A program made the translations under genes and the position numbers. From the NCBI GenBank assembly GCA_002408085.1, contig DHQL01000027.1, positions 10,488 to 74,487 of the forward strand: a DNA stretch of 64,000 nt. The letters are read 5' to 3'. Below the pieces are notes generated by a model, which made no database searches, was not told the origin of the DNA, and was given only the letters and a program-made list of their open reading frames with translations. Below are positions 36,979 to 45,903 of the stretch, in pieces (the first letter of the stretch is position 1; every line of letters starts with the position of its first letter). The DNA comes from Spirochaeta sp. UBA5339. GTDB lineage: Bacteria; Spirochaetota; Spirochaetia; DSM-2461.

Positions 36979-37094
36979 ATATGACTCCGGTCTTGAATAA
37001 TAGCAGATTGATACTACAATGGTAATAGATCGGCAGCGGGAGAGTATAAAATTTAGTCCATCCTGCCTGATACAGCCCTTTAGGAGAGTGTTAA

Positions 37095-37892
37095 GTGCCT
37101 TGGATTGAAATCAGAAAAATGAGAACCCGTATGGATTCCCCCATCCGTTATGAGACCGATTCCTCCGAAGGATTGCTGGAGATAAATCCCCTTATCGGCA
37201 AGAACATACGCATAGCCTTTGAGGGGGAGATACACTGTGTGGTCTGCGGTAAGAGGATCAAAAAGACCTTTGCCCAGGGAAGCTGCTATGACTGTTTCCG
37301 CAATGCCCCGGAGAACTCCGAGTGTATTATCCGCCCCGAGCTCTGCCGGGCCCATGAAGGGAAGGGGAGGGACCCCGAGTGGGAACAGATCCACCACAAC
37401 CGTCCTCATTTCGTCTATCTGGCCCTCTCCAGCGCCGTCAAGGTGGGGGTGACCCGGGACGATCAGATACCCACCCGCTGGATCGATCAGGGGGCCAGTG
37501 AGGGGCTTGTCCTGGCCAACTGCCCCAACCGTTTTCATGCCGGCGAGATGGAGGTATTTCTGAAGGATTTTTTTACTGACAGGACAAACTGGCAGCGGAT
37601 GCTGAAGAATCAGATAGCTCCGGACTCCCTGTCCGAGGTCAAGGAAAAGCTCCTGCCCCGGCTGCCCGCTGGATTCAGAGAGTGGATCACTCCCGAATCA
37701 GATCCTCTGGTTCTTGAATACCCCGTTGTGAAGTACCCTGAAAAGGTTAAATCCCTTAAGCTTGACAAGTCTCCTCTTATAGAGGGGGCTTTGGCTGGAA
37801 TCAAGGGGCAGTATCTTATTTTCGATGGCGGCAGGGTGATGAACATGCGGGCACACAGCGGCTATCGAATATACCTTGAACCTCTTTCATGA
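37095..37892 (+). CDS. DUF2797 family protein, GTG start
   Basis: A 265-residue cytosolic protein. It has a zinc-like Cys set (CVVCGKR, GSCYDCF, CIIRPELCRAH) in residues 50-95, followed by FVYLALSSAVKVGVTRDDQIPTRWIDQGA in part, the core signature of DUF2797. That stretch resembles a GIY-YIG-like fold, but the family has no assigned function. GTG lies 8 bases after AGGAGA. Its own transcription unit probably ends before the next gene. Confidence 0.85.
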   Translation: MPWIEIRKMRTRMDSPIRYETDSSEGLLEINPLIGKNIRIAFEGEIHCVVCGKRIKKTFAQGSCYDCFRNAPENSECIIRPELCRAHEGKGRDPEWEQIHHNRPHFVYLALSSAVKVGVTRDDQIPTRWIDQGASEGLVLANCPNRFHAGEMEVFLKDFFTDRTNWQRMLKNQIAPDSLSEVKEKLLPRLPAGFREWITPESDPLVLEYPVVKYPEKVKSLKLDKSPLIEGALAGIKGQYLIFDGGRVMNMRAHSGYRIYLEPLS

Positions 37893-37982
37893 GTATCTGT
37901 ATGAATTCAGGCAAATATTTCTAATTATATATAAAAAAAATATTTTACTTGACCCTGGGCCTCTATCGGGGAGATTATTACA

Positions 37983-39197
37983 GTGATGACGGGAGTGACC
38001 GCTAATCTCAACACATTTAATAATCCGCCCCCCCTCTCTTCGTCTCTTCTGGAAGCAGTACGGCCCCGGTCCGAGCAGGTTCCACTGAAACTGCCGATGA
38101 CTCTGGTCCTCAACACAACGGGTCTGGCCATACTTAAAAATACCTCAGGGGAGAAGGGTATATCGGGTTATGAGCTGCCTGTAAGCACATATAAGCCCGA
38201 TGTGATCGGTAAGCTGATCATGAAAAACTGCCTGAAGCGGATCGATATCTCTCTGGACGATGTTATCTCAAATCGAAGAGACATCATTGACCTGTCCAAG
38301 CTGCTTTATTTTACCGTCCTCTACAAGCAGTTTAATCGGGATATTGTTGAGAAGACCCTTAATACAAAACTGATCAAACAGTGGAACCGGGAACATCCCC
38401 GCCAGAAGATGGAAGTCGTTGCAGGTCTGTCCCCCTCATGGGTGGAGAAGGCCCTGAGTACAAGACAGGAGGAGCTGGCCCTCTTCCGCAGAAATCTGCT
38501 GATTACTCTCTGGAAGGAGCACTATGAGCTCTTTCAGGACGAAGAGCAGCAGAAAAAGATGGGCCTTGCAGAAAAACTGATCCGGGAGATGGACTCACTT
38601 ACCAAATACATCCTTATGGGCTTCCGTAAGCTGGATGAGATTAAGCTGCTGCAGCATGAGATTGTCTCCTCCATTGCCTCCTATATACGCCGTTTTAATC
38701 TGCCCGAATACAATGCCCTCGTTCTTCTGGAGTACCTTCAGTGTTCCGAGAGGGAGAACCTTGTCACCCAGTACAGAAGGATTCTTAAGCAGGGGGGGAA
38801 GGAGTCCGTGGACTATCCCATAAACGATCAGATCCGGCAGGCTCTTATTCAGAGGAAAATCTCTCCCATTACCAGGCTCAGCTTCTTCTTTGAGATGAAG
38901 AACACCAGCCGGGGCATGGTCAACAGAATAAGAACCATCGTTATCAGCGGTGAAAAAGAGAACCGTGAGATCAACGACATCCTCTTTCACAGGGATAACA
39001 GCCGTCTGGGTAAGCTGAAGGTTAAAGACTATCTTGAGCAGGACGGCCGCTGCGACGAAAACTACAACCCTGAAATTCTATTCTACTACCTCAGCAATCT
39101 TGAAGATGCCTGCCGTGAGACGGGATGCAGCTTCTCTTCCTTTGTAAACTGTTCTGATAACCAGCTCTCCATGACCCACCTGATCTTTGATTCCTGA
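37983..39197 (+). CDS. conserved-looking protein of unknown function
   Basis: A 404-residue protein, GTG (37983) or ATG (37986) start behind GGGGAG. It is soluble and largely helical, rich in Lys, Arg and Glu, with no membrane segment or signal peptide. I recognise no domain. Residues 150-260 are strongly helical (ELALFRRNLLITLWKEHYELF and after). The next gene follows after 11 bases, so it may be cotranscribed with the CmpB-type membrane protein. Codon use matches its neighbours, so it is a real gene. Confidence 0.75.
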   Translation: MMTGVTANLNTFNNPPPLSSSLLEAVRPRSEQVPLKLPMTLVLNTTGLAILKNTSGEKGISGYELPVSTYKPDVIGKLIMKNCLKRIDISLDDVISNRRDIIDLSKLLYFTVLYKQFNRDIVEKTLNTKLIKQWNREHPRQKMEVVAGLSPSWVEKALSTRQEELALFRRNLLITLWKEHYELFQDEEQQKKMGLAEKLIREMDSLTKYILMGFRKLDEIKLLQHEIVSSIASYIRRFNLPEYNALVLLEYLQCSERENLVTQYRRILKQGGKESVDYPINDQIRQALIQRKISPITRLSFFFEMKNTSRGMVNRIRTIVISGEKENREINDILFHRDNSRLGKLKVKDYLEQDGRCDENYNPEILFYYLSNLEDACRETGCSFSSFVNCSDNQLSMTHLIFDS

Positions 39198-39208
39198 GGG
39201 ATTTCAGC

Positions 39209-39970
39209 TTGTCCCTCTACGCTGCTCTGTTGATTCTGTACAAGTACCTTCTTCTTTTTATCAGCGGTACTCTTGCCGGCTGGGGTCTTGAGGTCTTCTG
39301 GAGGCGTTTCTTCGGTCAGGCCCGGCGCTGGATCAATCCGGGATTCCTGAGCGGGCCCTGGCTGCCCCTCTACGGGTTCGGTGTAATTATTCTTTATATG
39401 CTTTCGGAGCTGGATCTGATTCTCCCCCTCAGAGCCCTGGTTTTTCTGGTCTCTCTTACGGTACTGGAATACACTGCAGGAGTGATCTTTACAGGATTCT
39501 TTAATATCAGACTCTGGGACTACAGGGATAACAAGTTCAATATCCAGGGGGTGATCTGTCCCTTCTACAGCCTTCTCTGGATGATTCTTGGTCTTCTGTT
39601 CAACAGGTTCTTCTATCCCTTCTTCAGGGATCGGGTTGATTTTCTCTACGGCCATCTCTATCTCTCCTTCTTCCTGGGACTCTTTGCGGGCGTTTTTGCC
39701 GTTGACCTCTGGCAGTCCTTCGGTATTGCCGGCAGAATCAGGAGCTTTGTCCAGGAATCGGAAGAGAGGTGGCAGGTTGATTTTGAAAAATTCAAACTTG
39801 AACTTCGGGACAGAGTCCAGGAAGGCCTTATTAACAGGACCCGTTATCTGCTTCCCTTCAATGGCGAACTTGGTCACTCCCTTCGGGAACAGCTTAAGAA
39901 ACACAGGCTGAACCGTCCGGGGCCGGCAGACAGAATCCGACGGGTGATTGAAAAAAGGAAAAGTAAATAA
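39209..39970 (+). CDS. CmpB-type putative ABC-transporter membrane protein
   Basis: A 253-residue protein, TTG start behind GAGGGA. Four or five hydrophobic helices occupy residues 5-170. The segments SGTLAGWGLEVFWRRFF, NPGFLSGPWLPLYGFG and NIRLWDYRDNKFNIQG match the ABC_trans_CmpB (DUF1113) family, named as permease-like but with no proven transport. The charged 85-residue tail is cytoplasmic. Function unknown. Confidence 0.8.
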   Translation: MSLYAALLILYKYLLLFISGTLAGWGLEVFWRRFFGQARRWINPGFLSGPWLPLYGFGVIILYMLSELDLILPLRALVFLVSLTVLEYTAGVIFTGFFNIRLWDYRDNKFNIQGVICPFYSLLWMILGLLFNRFFYPFFRDRVDFLYGHLYLSFFLGLFAGVFAVDLWQSFGIAGRIRSFVQESEERWQVDFEKFKLELRDRVQEGLINRTRYLLPFNGELGHSLREQLKKHRLNRPGPADRIRRVIEKRKSK

Positions 39971-40042
39971 TCCCTTAATTATCCTTCTCAGATTTTCATT
40001 TTGCTGATAATCTTGTCGGGACATCTCAAACAGGATCAGGTA

Positions 40043-42202
40043 ATGAATAATAAAAGACTATTATCGGTTATCATGCTAATTGCTCTGGCTGCGGTACCCG
40101 TTTTTGCCAATGCGCCGGAAGCAGCGGATGAAGATATTCTTCATAAGATGACAATTCTGATGTTTCAGATAGGTTTTATTCTTTTTGCCGCTAAACTGGG
40201 CGGTTTTCTGATGAAAAAGATCAGCATGCCCTCGGTTCTCGGTGAGCTTCTGATCGGAATCATTATAGGTCCCTATCTTCTGGGAGGCATTCCCTTCTGG
40301 GGATTCCCCCACGGTCTTTTCCCTCTGGTAAACCCTGAGTTTCCTGTTACCCCCGAGCTCTATGCCATATCCACCATAGCCTCAATCATCCTTCTTTTTC
40401 ACTCGGGCCTTGAGACGGACCTCAGTCTCTTTCTGCGCTTCTCTGTTAAGGGTGCCGTTATCGGTGTAGGGGGAGTGGCAATCTCCTTTCTCGCAGGAGC
40501 CTGGGGAGGAAGCATGGTCACGGGGTTGTCCCTTTTCAGTCCTGTCTGTCTCTTTCTGGGTGTCGTCAGCACCGCCACCAGTGTGGGAATTACCGCGCGG
40601 ATTCTCTCGGAGCAGAGAAAGATGGACTCCCCCGAAGGGGTTACGGTTCTGGCCGCTGCGGTAATCGATGATGTACTGGGAATTATCCTGCTGGCCATTA
40701 TTCTAGGTCTTGTCTCTGTAATGACAGGACACGGCGGGGATGTCAACTGGGGAGCCATAGGTAAGATTGCCCTGAAAGCCGTCGGGGTCTGGCTGGGATT
40801 TACGGCCCTGGGACTGCTTTTTGCCCGTAAGATCGGCAATACCCTGAAGGTGTTCCGCAGCGAAACCTCAATCTCCATTATGAGTCTCGGTCTGGCCCTG
40901 ATTCTTTCCGGAATCTTTGAGAAGGCCGGTCTTGCCATGATTATCGGCGCCTATGTTATGGGGCTCTCCCTCTCAAGGACTGACCTGAGCTTTGTGATTC
41001 AGGAGAAGATTCACCCCCTTCAGGAGTTTTTTGTTCCCGTCTTCTTCTGTGTTATGGGAATGCTGGTTGATGTAAATGAGATTCTTGATCCCAGGGTTTT
41101 TGCAGCGGGTCTCCTCTTCTCTCTGATCGGTATTCTTTCCAAGATTATAGGATGCGGTCTTCCCTCTCTCTTTCTGAACTTCAATATTCTTGGAGCGGCG
41201 CGGGTCGGTATGGGGATGGTTCCCAGAGGGGAGGTGGCTCTGATTATGGCGGGTATCGGTATATCATCGGGGATTCTGAACCCGTCCCAGTTCGGTATGG
41301 CCGTTCTGATGACCCTGATAACCACCCTTGTTCCGCCTCCCTTCCTGACAGCGTTGCTGAAAAAGGACAAACTGGGGACAAGAACCGAGATGAAGGGATC
41401 AAGCACTGTTGTCAACTCCTGGGATTATCCCTCCCATGAGATGGCCCAGCTTGCCTTGTCAAAGGTGATCGAAGCACTGCGGGAGGAGGGATTCTACCTT
41501 CATGAGATGGAGCTGGATCATCGGATCTATCAGGTCAGAAAGGGAGATGTCTTTCTGACAATCAATGAGTACTTTGATTTCTTTGAGGTTGTTTCAGACC
41601 CTGAAGATGAACTTTATGTAAAGACTCTGGTCTACGAGTCCCTTATTCTGATGAACGATACCATCGAGAAGCTTAAGACTCTGAGCAAGCCCGAAGAGAT
41701 GAAGAAGGAACTTGCCGGAGATAAGACAAGAATACAGAACAACTTCTTCAAGCTGATCTCTGAGAACTGCATCTCTCTGGATCTTCAGGGGAACGACAAG
41801 GACAGTATTATTCGTGAGTTGATCGGTCTCCTTGAGGCAGACAGCAAGCTTCGTGATCCTGAGGACTGCCTGGCCGCGGTTTTTGAGCGTGAAGCATCCA
41901 TGAGTACGGGTATGCAGAGGGGGATAGCCATTCCCCATGGAAAGTCCGATGGGGTGGATGATCTGGTTGTGGCGGTGGGTCTCAAGCGGAATGGAGTGGA
42001 TTTTCAGTCTCTGGACGGCGAGGACTCCACAATCTTTATTATGACCGTATCCCCTAAACAGGCGGCGGGGCCCCATATCCAGTTTCTCTCTTCAGTCAGC
42101 GCCATTCTGAACAAGGAAAACATCATCGATGAGATGCTTGCCTGTTCCTCCCCTGGGGAGATCAGGGATCTTCTGGTAAGGGAAGCAAAGGAAAAGAACT
42201 GA
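40043..42202 (+). CDS. CPA2 cation/proton antiporter fused to a PTS EIIA domain
   Basis: About 719 residues. A signal-like N-terminus (MNNKRLLSVIMLIALAAV, cut near ANA) precedes 12 or so membrane helices (about 35-440) of the monovalent cation:proton antiporter-2 fold: GELLIGIIIGPYLLGG, then AAAVIDDVLGIILLA with the paired acidic residues. A roughly 120-residue linker follows, then a type-2 EIIA phosphoacceptor domain (about 575-719) with the phosphorylatable His in GIAIPHGKSDGV. This links ion transport to phosphotransfer status. AGGA lies 7 bases before the ATG; an upstream in-frame ATG at 40001 has no SD. Confidence 0.9.
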   Translation: MNNKRLLSVIMLIALAAVPVFANAPEAADEDILHKMTILMFQIGFILFAAKLGGFLMKKISMPSVLGELLIGIIIGPYLLGGIPFWGFPHGLFPLVNPEFPVTPELYAISTIASIILLFHSGLETDLSLFLRFSVKGAVIGVGGVAISFLAGAWGGSMVTGLSLFSPVCLFLGVVSTATSVGITARILSEQRKMDSPEGVTVLAAAVIDDVLGIILLAIILGLVSVMTGHGGDVNWGAIGKIALKAVGVWLGFTALGLLFARKIGNTLKVFRSETSISIMSLGLALILSGIFEKAGLAMIIGAYVMGLSLSRTDLSFVIQEKIHPLQEFFVPVFFCVMGMLVDVNEILDPRVFAAGLLFSLIGILSKIIGCGLPSLFLNFNILGAARVGMGMVPRGEVALIMAGIGISSGILNPSQFGMAVLMTLITTLVPPPFLTALLKKDKLGTRTEMKGSSTVVNSWDYPSHEMAQLALSKVIEALREEGFYLHEMELDHRIYQVRKGDVFLTINEYFDFFEVVSDPEDELYVKTLVYESLILMNDTIEKLKTLSKPEEMKKELAGDKTRIQNNFFKLISENCISLDLQGNDKDSIIRELIGLLEADSKLRDPEDCLAAVFEREASMSTGMQRGIAIPHGKSDGVDDLVVAVGLKRNGVDFQSLDGEDSTIFIMTVSPKQAAGPHIQFLSSVSAILNKENIIDEMLACSSPGEIRDLLVREAKEKN

Positions 42203-42222
42203 GCTTTTCCTTGCTGGAAAAA

Positions 42223-42256
42223 AAAGGGACAGCTCCCCATCGGGTTCTGTCCCTTT
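42223..42256. terminator. terminator between convergent antiporter and transporter genes
   Basis: AAAGGGACAG / CTGTCCCTTT with a 14-base loop. The T run is long on the minus strand (TTTTTTTT) and short on the plus strand, so it mainly ends the minus-strand queuosine-transporter gene. Confidence 0.8.
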
Positions 42257-42306
42257 CTTATACCCGGACCGGCAGCTTGTGGGCAGCCGGATTCCGCAGT
42301 GGTAAA

Positions 42307-42999
42307 TCAGATCTCTTCGGGAATCTTCCCGTTCCTGAACATCTTTGCGGAGAGGTAGATGAAGGGAGTATCCATTGCCGCCACAATCCATTTAAGGATG
42401 TAGGTGGAGAGGAATATCTCAAAGAGAACCCCTGAGGGGAACTCGCCCAAAAAGGCGATCAGGGTGAATACCACCGAGTCGATCAGCTGGCTGACCATTG
42501 TACTGGCATTGTTTCTGAGCCAGATAAACTTGTCTGCAGGCCACTTCTTCTTCCAGAATGAGTAGGCCCATACATCGTGGAGCTGTGACAGACCGAAGGC
42601 GGTCAGACTGGCCAGAACGATCCTGGGCATAAAGCCGAAGATGTTGACCAGGGCTTCCTGGGCCCAGTCGTCGGCGGAGGGTGTAAACCAGAGGGCCGCC
42701 TGAAAGAGAAACATCGATGCAATAAGGGAGAGAAAGCCGACAAATACCGCTTTGGCGGCGGACTTCTTACCATAGTTTTCCGACAGAATATCTGTAACCA
42801 GAAAGCTTGAGGCATAGACGATGTTTCCGAGGGTTGCGTTGATTCCGAAGAGGTCAACCACTTTCAGTACCTGGATGTTGGCCACAATTGAGGCGATGGG
42901 AATCCAGATAAAGAGTCCTGTCTTTCCGAAAAGTCTGTAGAAAAGAAGGATAAAGGCGAAGTTTGCCAACAGCATGGCAAACCAGAGGAGTTCATTCAT
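42307..42999 (-). CDS. queuosine precursor transporter, YhhQ/VUT family
   Basis: A 230-residue membrane protein with six helices. ILSENYGKKSAAKAVFVGF, FTPSADDWAQEA and DSVVFTLIAFLGEFPSG match the VUT/YhhQ family that imports queuosine precursors (7-cyano- or 7-aminomethyl-deazaguanine). The salvaged base is inserted into tRNA wobble G34. The ATG has GGGAG nearby. It is preceded by a promoter and a structured leader of about 125 bases, which suggests regulation at the RNA level. Confidence 0.9.
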   Translation of the reverse strand: MNELLWFAMLLANFAFILLFYRLFGKTGLFIWIPIASIVANIQVLKVVDLFGINATLGNIVYASSFLVTDILSENYGKKSAAKAVFVGFLSLIASMFLFQAALWFTPSADDWAQEALVNIFGFMPRIVLASLTAFGLSQLHDVWAYSFWKKKWPADKFIWLRNNASTMVSQLIDSVVFTLIAFLGEFPSGVLFEIFLSTYILKWIVAAMDTPFIYLSAKMFRNGKIPEEI

Positions 43000-43127
43000 T
43001 GTAATCTCCCAGTTTTGATTCTTCGAAAAACCCGATGTATATTAATAAGGGGTCTTTCGAGGGTGGGTTCGACACTTCAAAGAGATGAGGTCTTCTGGCA
43101 CCACCCTTGAGGCAGTTTAACAAACTG
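43000..43127 (-). ncRNA. candidate structured leader (possible riboswitch) of the queuosine transporter gene
   Basis: From the predicted start near 43127 the mRNA leader is about 125 bases. Read on the minus strand it contains a perfect hairpin GCAGTTT-GTT-AAACTGC, then a long-range pairing GGGTGG / CCACCC. A competing pairing CGAACCC / GGGTTTTTCG overlaps the 3' arm of the second. The 5' end CTCCGCAG is complementary to the SD region CTGGGAG apart from one bulged base. No known preQ1 class was matched by eye. The structure was not computed. Confidence 0.4.
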
Positions 43128-43133
43128 CGGAGG

Positions 43134-43162
43134 ACATAATAGCGATAACTCTCCTGTACTGC
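43134..43162 (-). promoter_or_regulatory. promoter of the queuosine transporter gene
   Basis: On the minus strand: TTGCAG, exactly 17 bases, TATTAT. It lies about 135 bases upstream of the start codon. Confidence 0.6.
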
Positions 43163-43192
43163 AAGAGATAAAATACCCGATCCGGAGTTCTT

Positions 43193-43894
43193 TTGAAAAA
43201 ATACAAGGCCGTGGTCTTCGATCTTTTTACGACTCTCACCTCTCTCCGGCATCTCCCGGACGCTCCCGGGCGCTTTACTCATGAGATTCTGGATATACCC
43301 AAGGAAGCCTGGAACGATGCCCTGTTCAACAAGTCCAGACAGAGGCTGACCGGTGTTATCTCAGACCCCGTCGAGATTATGAAGGATGTGGTCTGGAAGA
43401 TCGACCCATGGATTCCCGTTGAGCTGCTCCGGGAGGCTTCTGATGAGAGACGTATCCGATTCCGTTACTGCCTGGAAAACCCTCCCGAGGGTGTTGTAGA
43501 GAATTTAAAGAAAATCAGAGATGCCGGATACAGAATGGCCCTGGTGAGCAATGCGGATGTTTCCGAGGTGGAGGCCTGGGGGGACGGACCAATGGCTCCC
43601 TGCTTTAATGAGGTGATTTTCTCCTGCCATGAGGGGGTAATGAAACCGGATCCCGGGATCTTTACTCTGGCCTGCAGCCGTCTGGAAGTGGAACCCGAAG
43701 AGTGCCTCTACGTGGGTGACGGAGGGAACAGCGAGCTGATCGCCTCGGCTGAAGCCGGGATGACGGCGGTTCTGACCAGCCAGTTTCTGAAGGATATCTC
43801 TCCAAAACTTGTTGAAGAGCGAAAAAAAACAGTAAATCACCATATTCTTCACCTAAAAGATATACTTCCCCTGATAAAGACACTGGAAGGGTGA
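43193..43894 (+). CDS. HAD-superfamily hydrolase, TTG start
   Basis: A 233-residue protein. Motif I is FDLFTTLT: the nucleophile Asp is present but the second Asp (general acid in phosphatases) is Phe, as in haloacid-dehalogenase-like members. Motif II is LVSNA, the motif III Lys is in VMKPDPGIF, and motif IV is YVGDGGNSEL. It has an alpha-helical cap at about 15-90. The substrate is unknown. The TTG lies 5 bases after GGAG. Confidence 0.85.
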   Translation: MKKYKAVVFDLFTTLTSLRHLPDAPGRFTHEILDIPKEAWNDALFNKSRQRLTGVISDPVEIMKDVVWKIDPWIPVELLREASDERRIRFRYCLENPPEGVVENLKKIRDAGYRMALVSNADVSEVEAWGDGPMAPCFNEVIFSCHEGVMKPDPGIFTLACSRLEVEPEECLYVGDGGNSELIASAEAGMTAVLTSQFLKDISPKLVEERKKTVNHHILHLKDILPLIKTLEG

Positions 43895-44034
43895 TTCTGC
43901 CCTTTGACTTTTACTCCCCACATCTCTATGCTTCACAGCAGCAAGTCCTGTAATAACGACCGGTAAGTTATTTATGTTTCAAATACAATTCATATCCGGT
44001 TAAATTTATAGAGACAATTTTTAAGGATATTTAT

Positions 44035-45792
44035 TTGGAATTTAAAGAATTACCCTTGAGTGAAACAACTCTCAAGGCCATCGAGAAGATGGGGTTTACC
44101 GAACCGACTCCTATTCAGGAAAAGGTAATCCCCGTTCTCCTCGACACACAGCGGGATGTCACCGGTCTGGCACAGACAGGTACAGGAAAAACAGCGGCCT
44201 TCGGTCTGCCTCTTATTGAAAAGATCGATACTTCCAACAGAGACATTCAGGGAGTCGTTCTCTGTCCCACAAGGGAACTCTGTCTTCAGATCAACAGAGA
44301 GATGGAACTCTTCTCAAAGTATACAAAGGACCTTGATATCGTTCCCGTCTACGGCGGAAAGGACATGGGTTCACAGATCCGTTCTCTCAAGATGAGACCC
44401 CAGGTTCTGGTAGCCACCCCCGGCCGTCTGGTGGATATGATCAAGCGGGGCATTGCGGATATCAGCAAGCTCAAATATATGGTTCTCGACGAAGCGGACA
44501 TTATGCTCAATATGGGATTCCGGGATGAACTGGACTTTATTCTGGGTGAGTCCCCCGAAGGCCGGCAGACACTTCTCTTCTCTGCAACCATGCCCCCGGA
44601 AGTGGCGAGGATCGCTTCAGAGTATATGGATGATCCCATCGAAGTACAGGTGGGCAAGAAGAACAGCGGAACCGAAACCATTGAGCACTACTACTACCTG
44701 GTTAACGCCCGGGACCGCTACAAGGCCCTGAAACGGCTGGTGGACTTCAATCCCGGCATCTACGGCATTATCTTCTGCCGGACCCGTATGGATACCCAGA
44801 ACATCGCCGACAAGATGATGAAGGACGGCTACAGTGTGGATGCCCTCCACGGCGATATGACCCAGCAGCAGCGGGAATATGTAATGAAAAAGTTCCGGGA
44901 TCAGAGCCTGCAGCTTCTTGTTGCCACTGATATTGCCGCCAGAGGTCTGGATGTAAACAACCTGACCCATGTTATTCACTATGAGCTTCCCGATGATATC
45001 GAGTCCTACAACCACAGAAGCGGCCGTACCGGTAGAGCCGGGCGGAGAGGAACCTCCTGTGCCATTGTCAATATGCGTGAGCGGTACAAGATCAAGCGGA
45101 TCGAGAAGATTCTGGGCCGAAAGATTCTTGAAGCACCCGTTCCCCTTGGAGAGGATATCTGCGAGCAGCAGCTGATGGACCTGATCGACAGGGTCAGAAC
45201 CGTCGATGTGGACGAAGATCAGATCTCTCCCTATCTGGGGGTTATTGAGGATAAGCTCCGGGATCTTGACAGGAACACCCTGCTTAAGCACTTTATCTCC
45301 ATGGAGTTCAACCGTTTTCTGGCCTATTACGGCGAGGAAGAGGATCTGATGCCCGTTAAGCAGGAGCGTCAGAGAGACGGACGGGGCCGGGAGAGAGGTC
45401 ACAGAGAGCCTGTGGACAGAAGCAATGTCCGTTATGTTCATATGAACCTGAACCTGGGACATCGTGATAGAATCACTCCCCAGCATATTATCAGCCTGAT
45501 CAACAGAAGTACCAAGGGCTCCAAGGTGCCCATCGGACGTATCGATATCGGTCCCACAAGGAGTTCGGTACAGATTGATGCCAACTACGGCGAAATTGTT
45601 GAGGCGGCTCTGAGCCGGGCACCCTTCGGCGACAAGAGGCTGAAGGTGGATCTTCAGAAGGGCACTTCCTCCTATCAGGGCAGCGGCCGTCGCGGCGGCG
45701 ATCGCGGAGGTGAGCGCTCCTACGGAGACCGGGGCGGAAACTTCAACAAATTCAAGGGTGGAAAAGGCGGCAAGCGCCGCAAATTCCAGTAA
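44035..45792 (+). CDS. DEAD-box RNA helicase with DbpA-type RNA-binding domain, TTG start
   Basis: A 585-residue ATP-dependent RNA helicase. Motifs in order: Q motif EPTPIQEKVIPVLL, Walker A AQTGTGKT, PTRELCLQ, TPGRLVD, DEAD box VLDEADIM, SAT (FSATMPP), then domain 2 with HRSGRTGRAGRRG. A DbpA-like RRM occupies about 460-545, followed by an RGG-rich basic tail. It is likely a CsdA/DeaD relative aiding ribosome assembly or cold RNA turnover. AAGGA lies 7 bases before the TTG. A sigma-28-like site overlaps its stop codon. Confidence 0.93.
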   Translation: MEFKELPLSETTLKAIEKMGFTEPTPIQEKVIPVLLDTQRDVTGLAQTGTGKTAAFGLPLIEKIDTSNRDIQGVVLCPTRELCLQINREMELFSKYTKDLDIVPVYGGKDMGSQIRSLKMRPQVLVATPGRLVDMIKRGIADISKLKYMVLDEADIMLNMGFRDELDFILGESPEGRQTLLFSATMPPEVARIASEYMDDPIEVQVGKKNSGTETIEHYYYLVNARDRYKALKRLVDFNPGIYGIIFCRTRMDTQNIADKMMKDGYSVDALHGDMTQQQREYVMKKFRDQSLQLLVATDIAARGLDVNNLTHVIHYELPDDIESYNHRSGRTGRAGRRGTSCAIVNMRERYKIKRIEKILGRKILEAPVPLGEDICEQQLMDLIDRVRTVDVDEDQISPYLGVIEDKLRDLDRNTLLKHFISMEFNRFLAYYGEEEDLMPVKQERQRDGRGRERGHREPVDRSNVRYVHMNLNLGHRDRITPQHIISLINRSTKGSKVPIGRIDIGPTRSSVQIDANYGEIVEAALSRAPFGDKRLKVDLQKGTSSYQGSGRRGGDRGGERSYGDRGGNFNKFKGGKGGKRRKFQ

Positions 45793-45816
45793 AGTAAAAT
45801 TCTCCTCTTCCGATGA
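45790..45816 (+). promoter_or_regulatory. sigma-28 type promoter of the flgF operon
   Basis: TAAA, exactly 15 bases, then TCCGATGA, against the flagellar sigma-28 consensus TAAA-N15-GCCGATAA (4 of 4 and 6 of 8 matches). It lies 88 bases before the flgF ATG and overlaps the helicase stop codon. Confidence 0.6.
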
Positions 45817-45845
45817 TAGAGTAAGAGATTGTTTATAATCTCTGA

Positions 45846-45893
45846 TCCCCCGGGCTTCCGGCCGAAAAGGCCTCCCCCGGGGAATACCGGAAG
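45846..45893 (+). promoter_or_regulatory. structured flgF leader with alternative hairpins
   Basis: The leader folds as TCCCCcGGG / CCCGGGGA with an inner GGCC-GAAAA-GGCC. A different pairing joins CTTCCGG (45855-45861) to CCGGAAG (45887-45893), which reaches the edge of the flgF SD (AAGGGGAG). Confidence 0.35.
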
Positions 45894-45903
45894 GGGAGAG
45901 TTT

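Noticed and set aside
43000..43127. A preQ1 class I riboswitch in the transporter leader.
   Set aside because: The short A-rich tail and hairpin of that class are not visible by eye, so only an unnamed structured leader is claimed.
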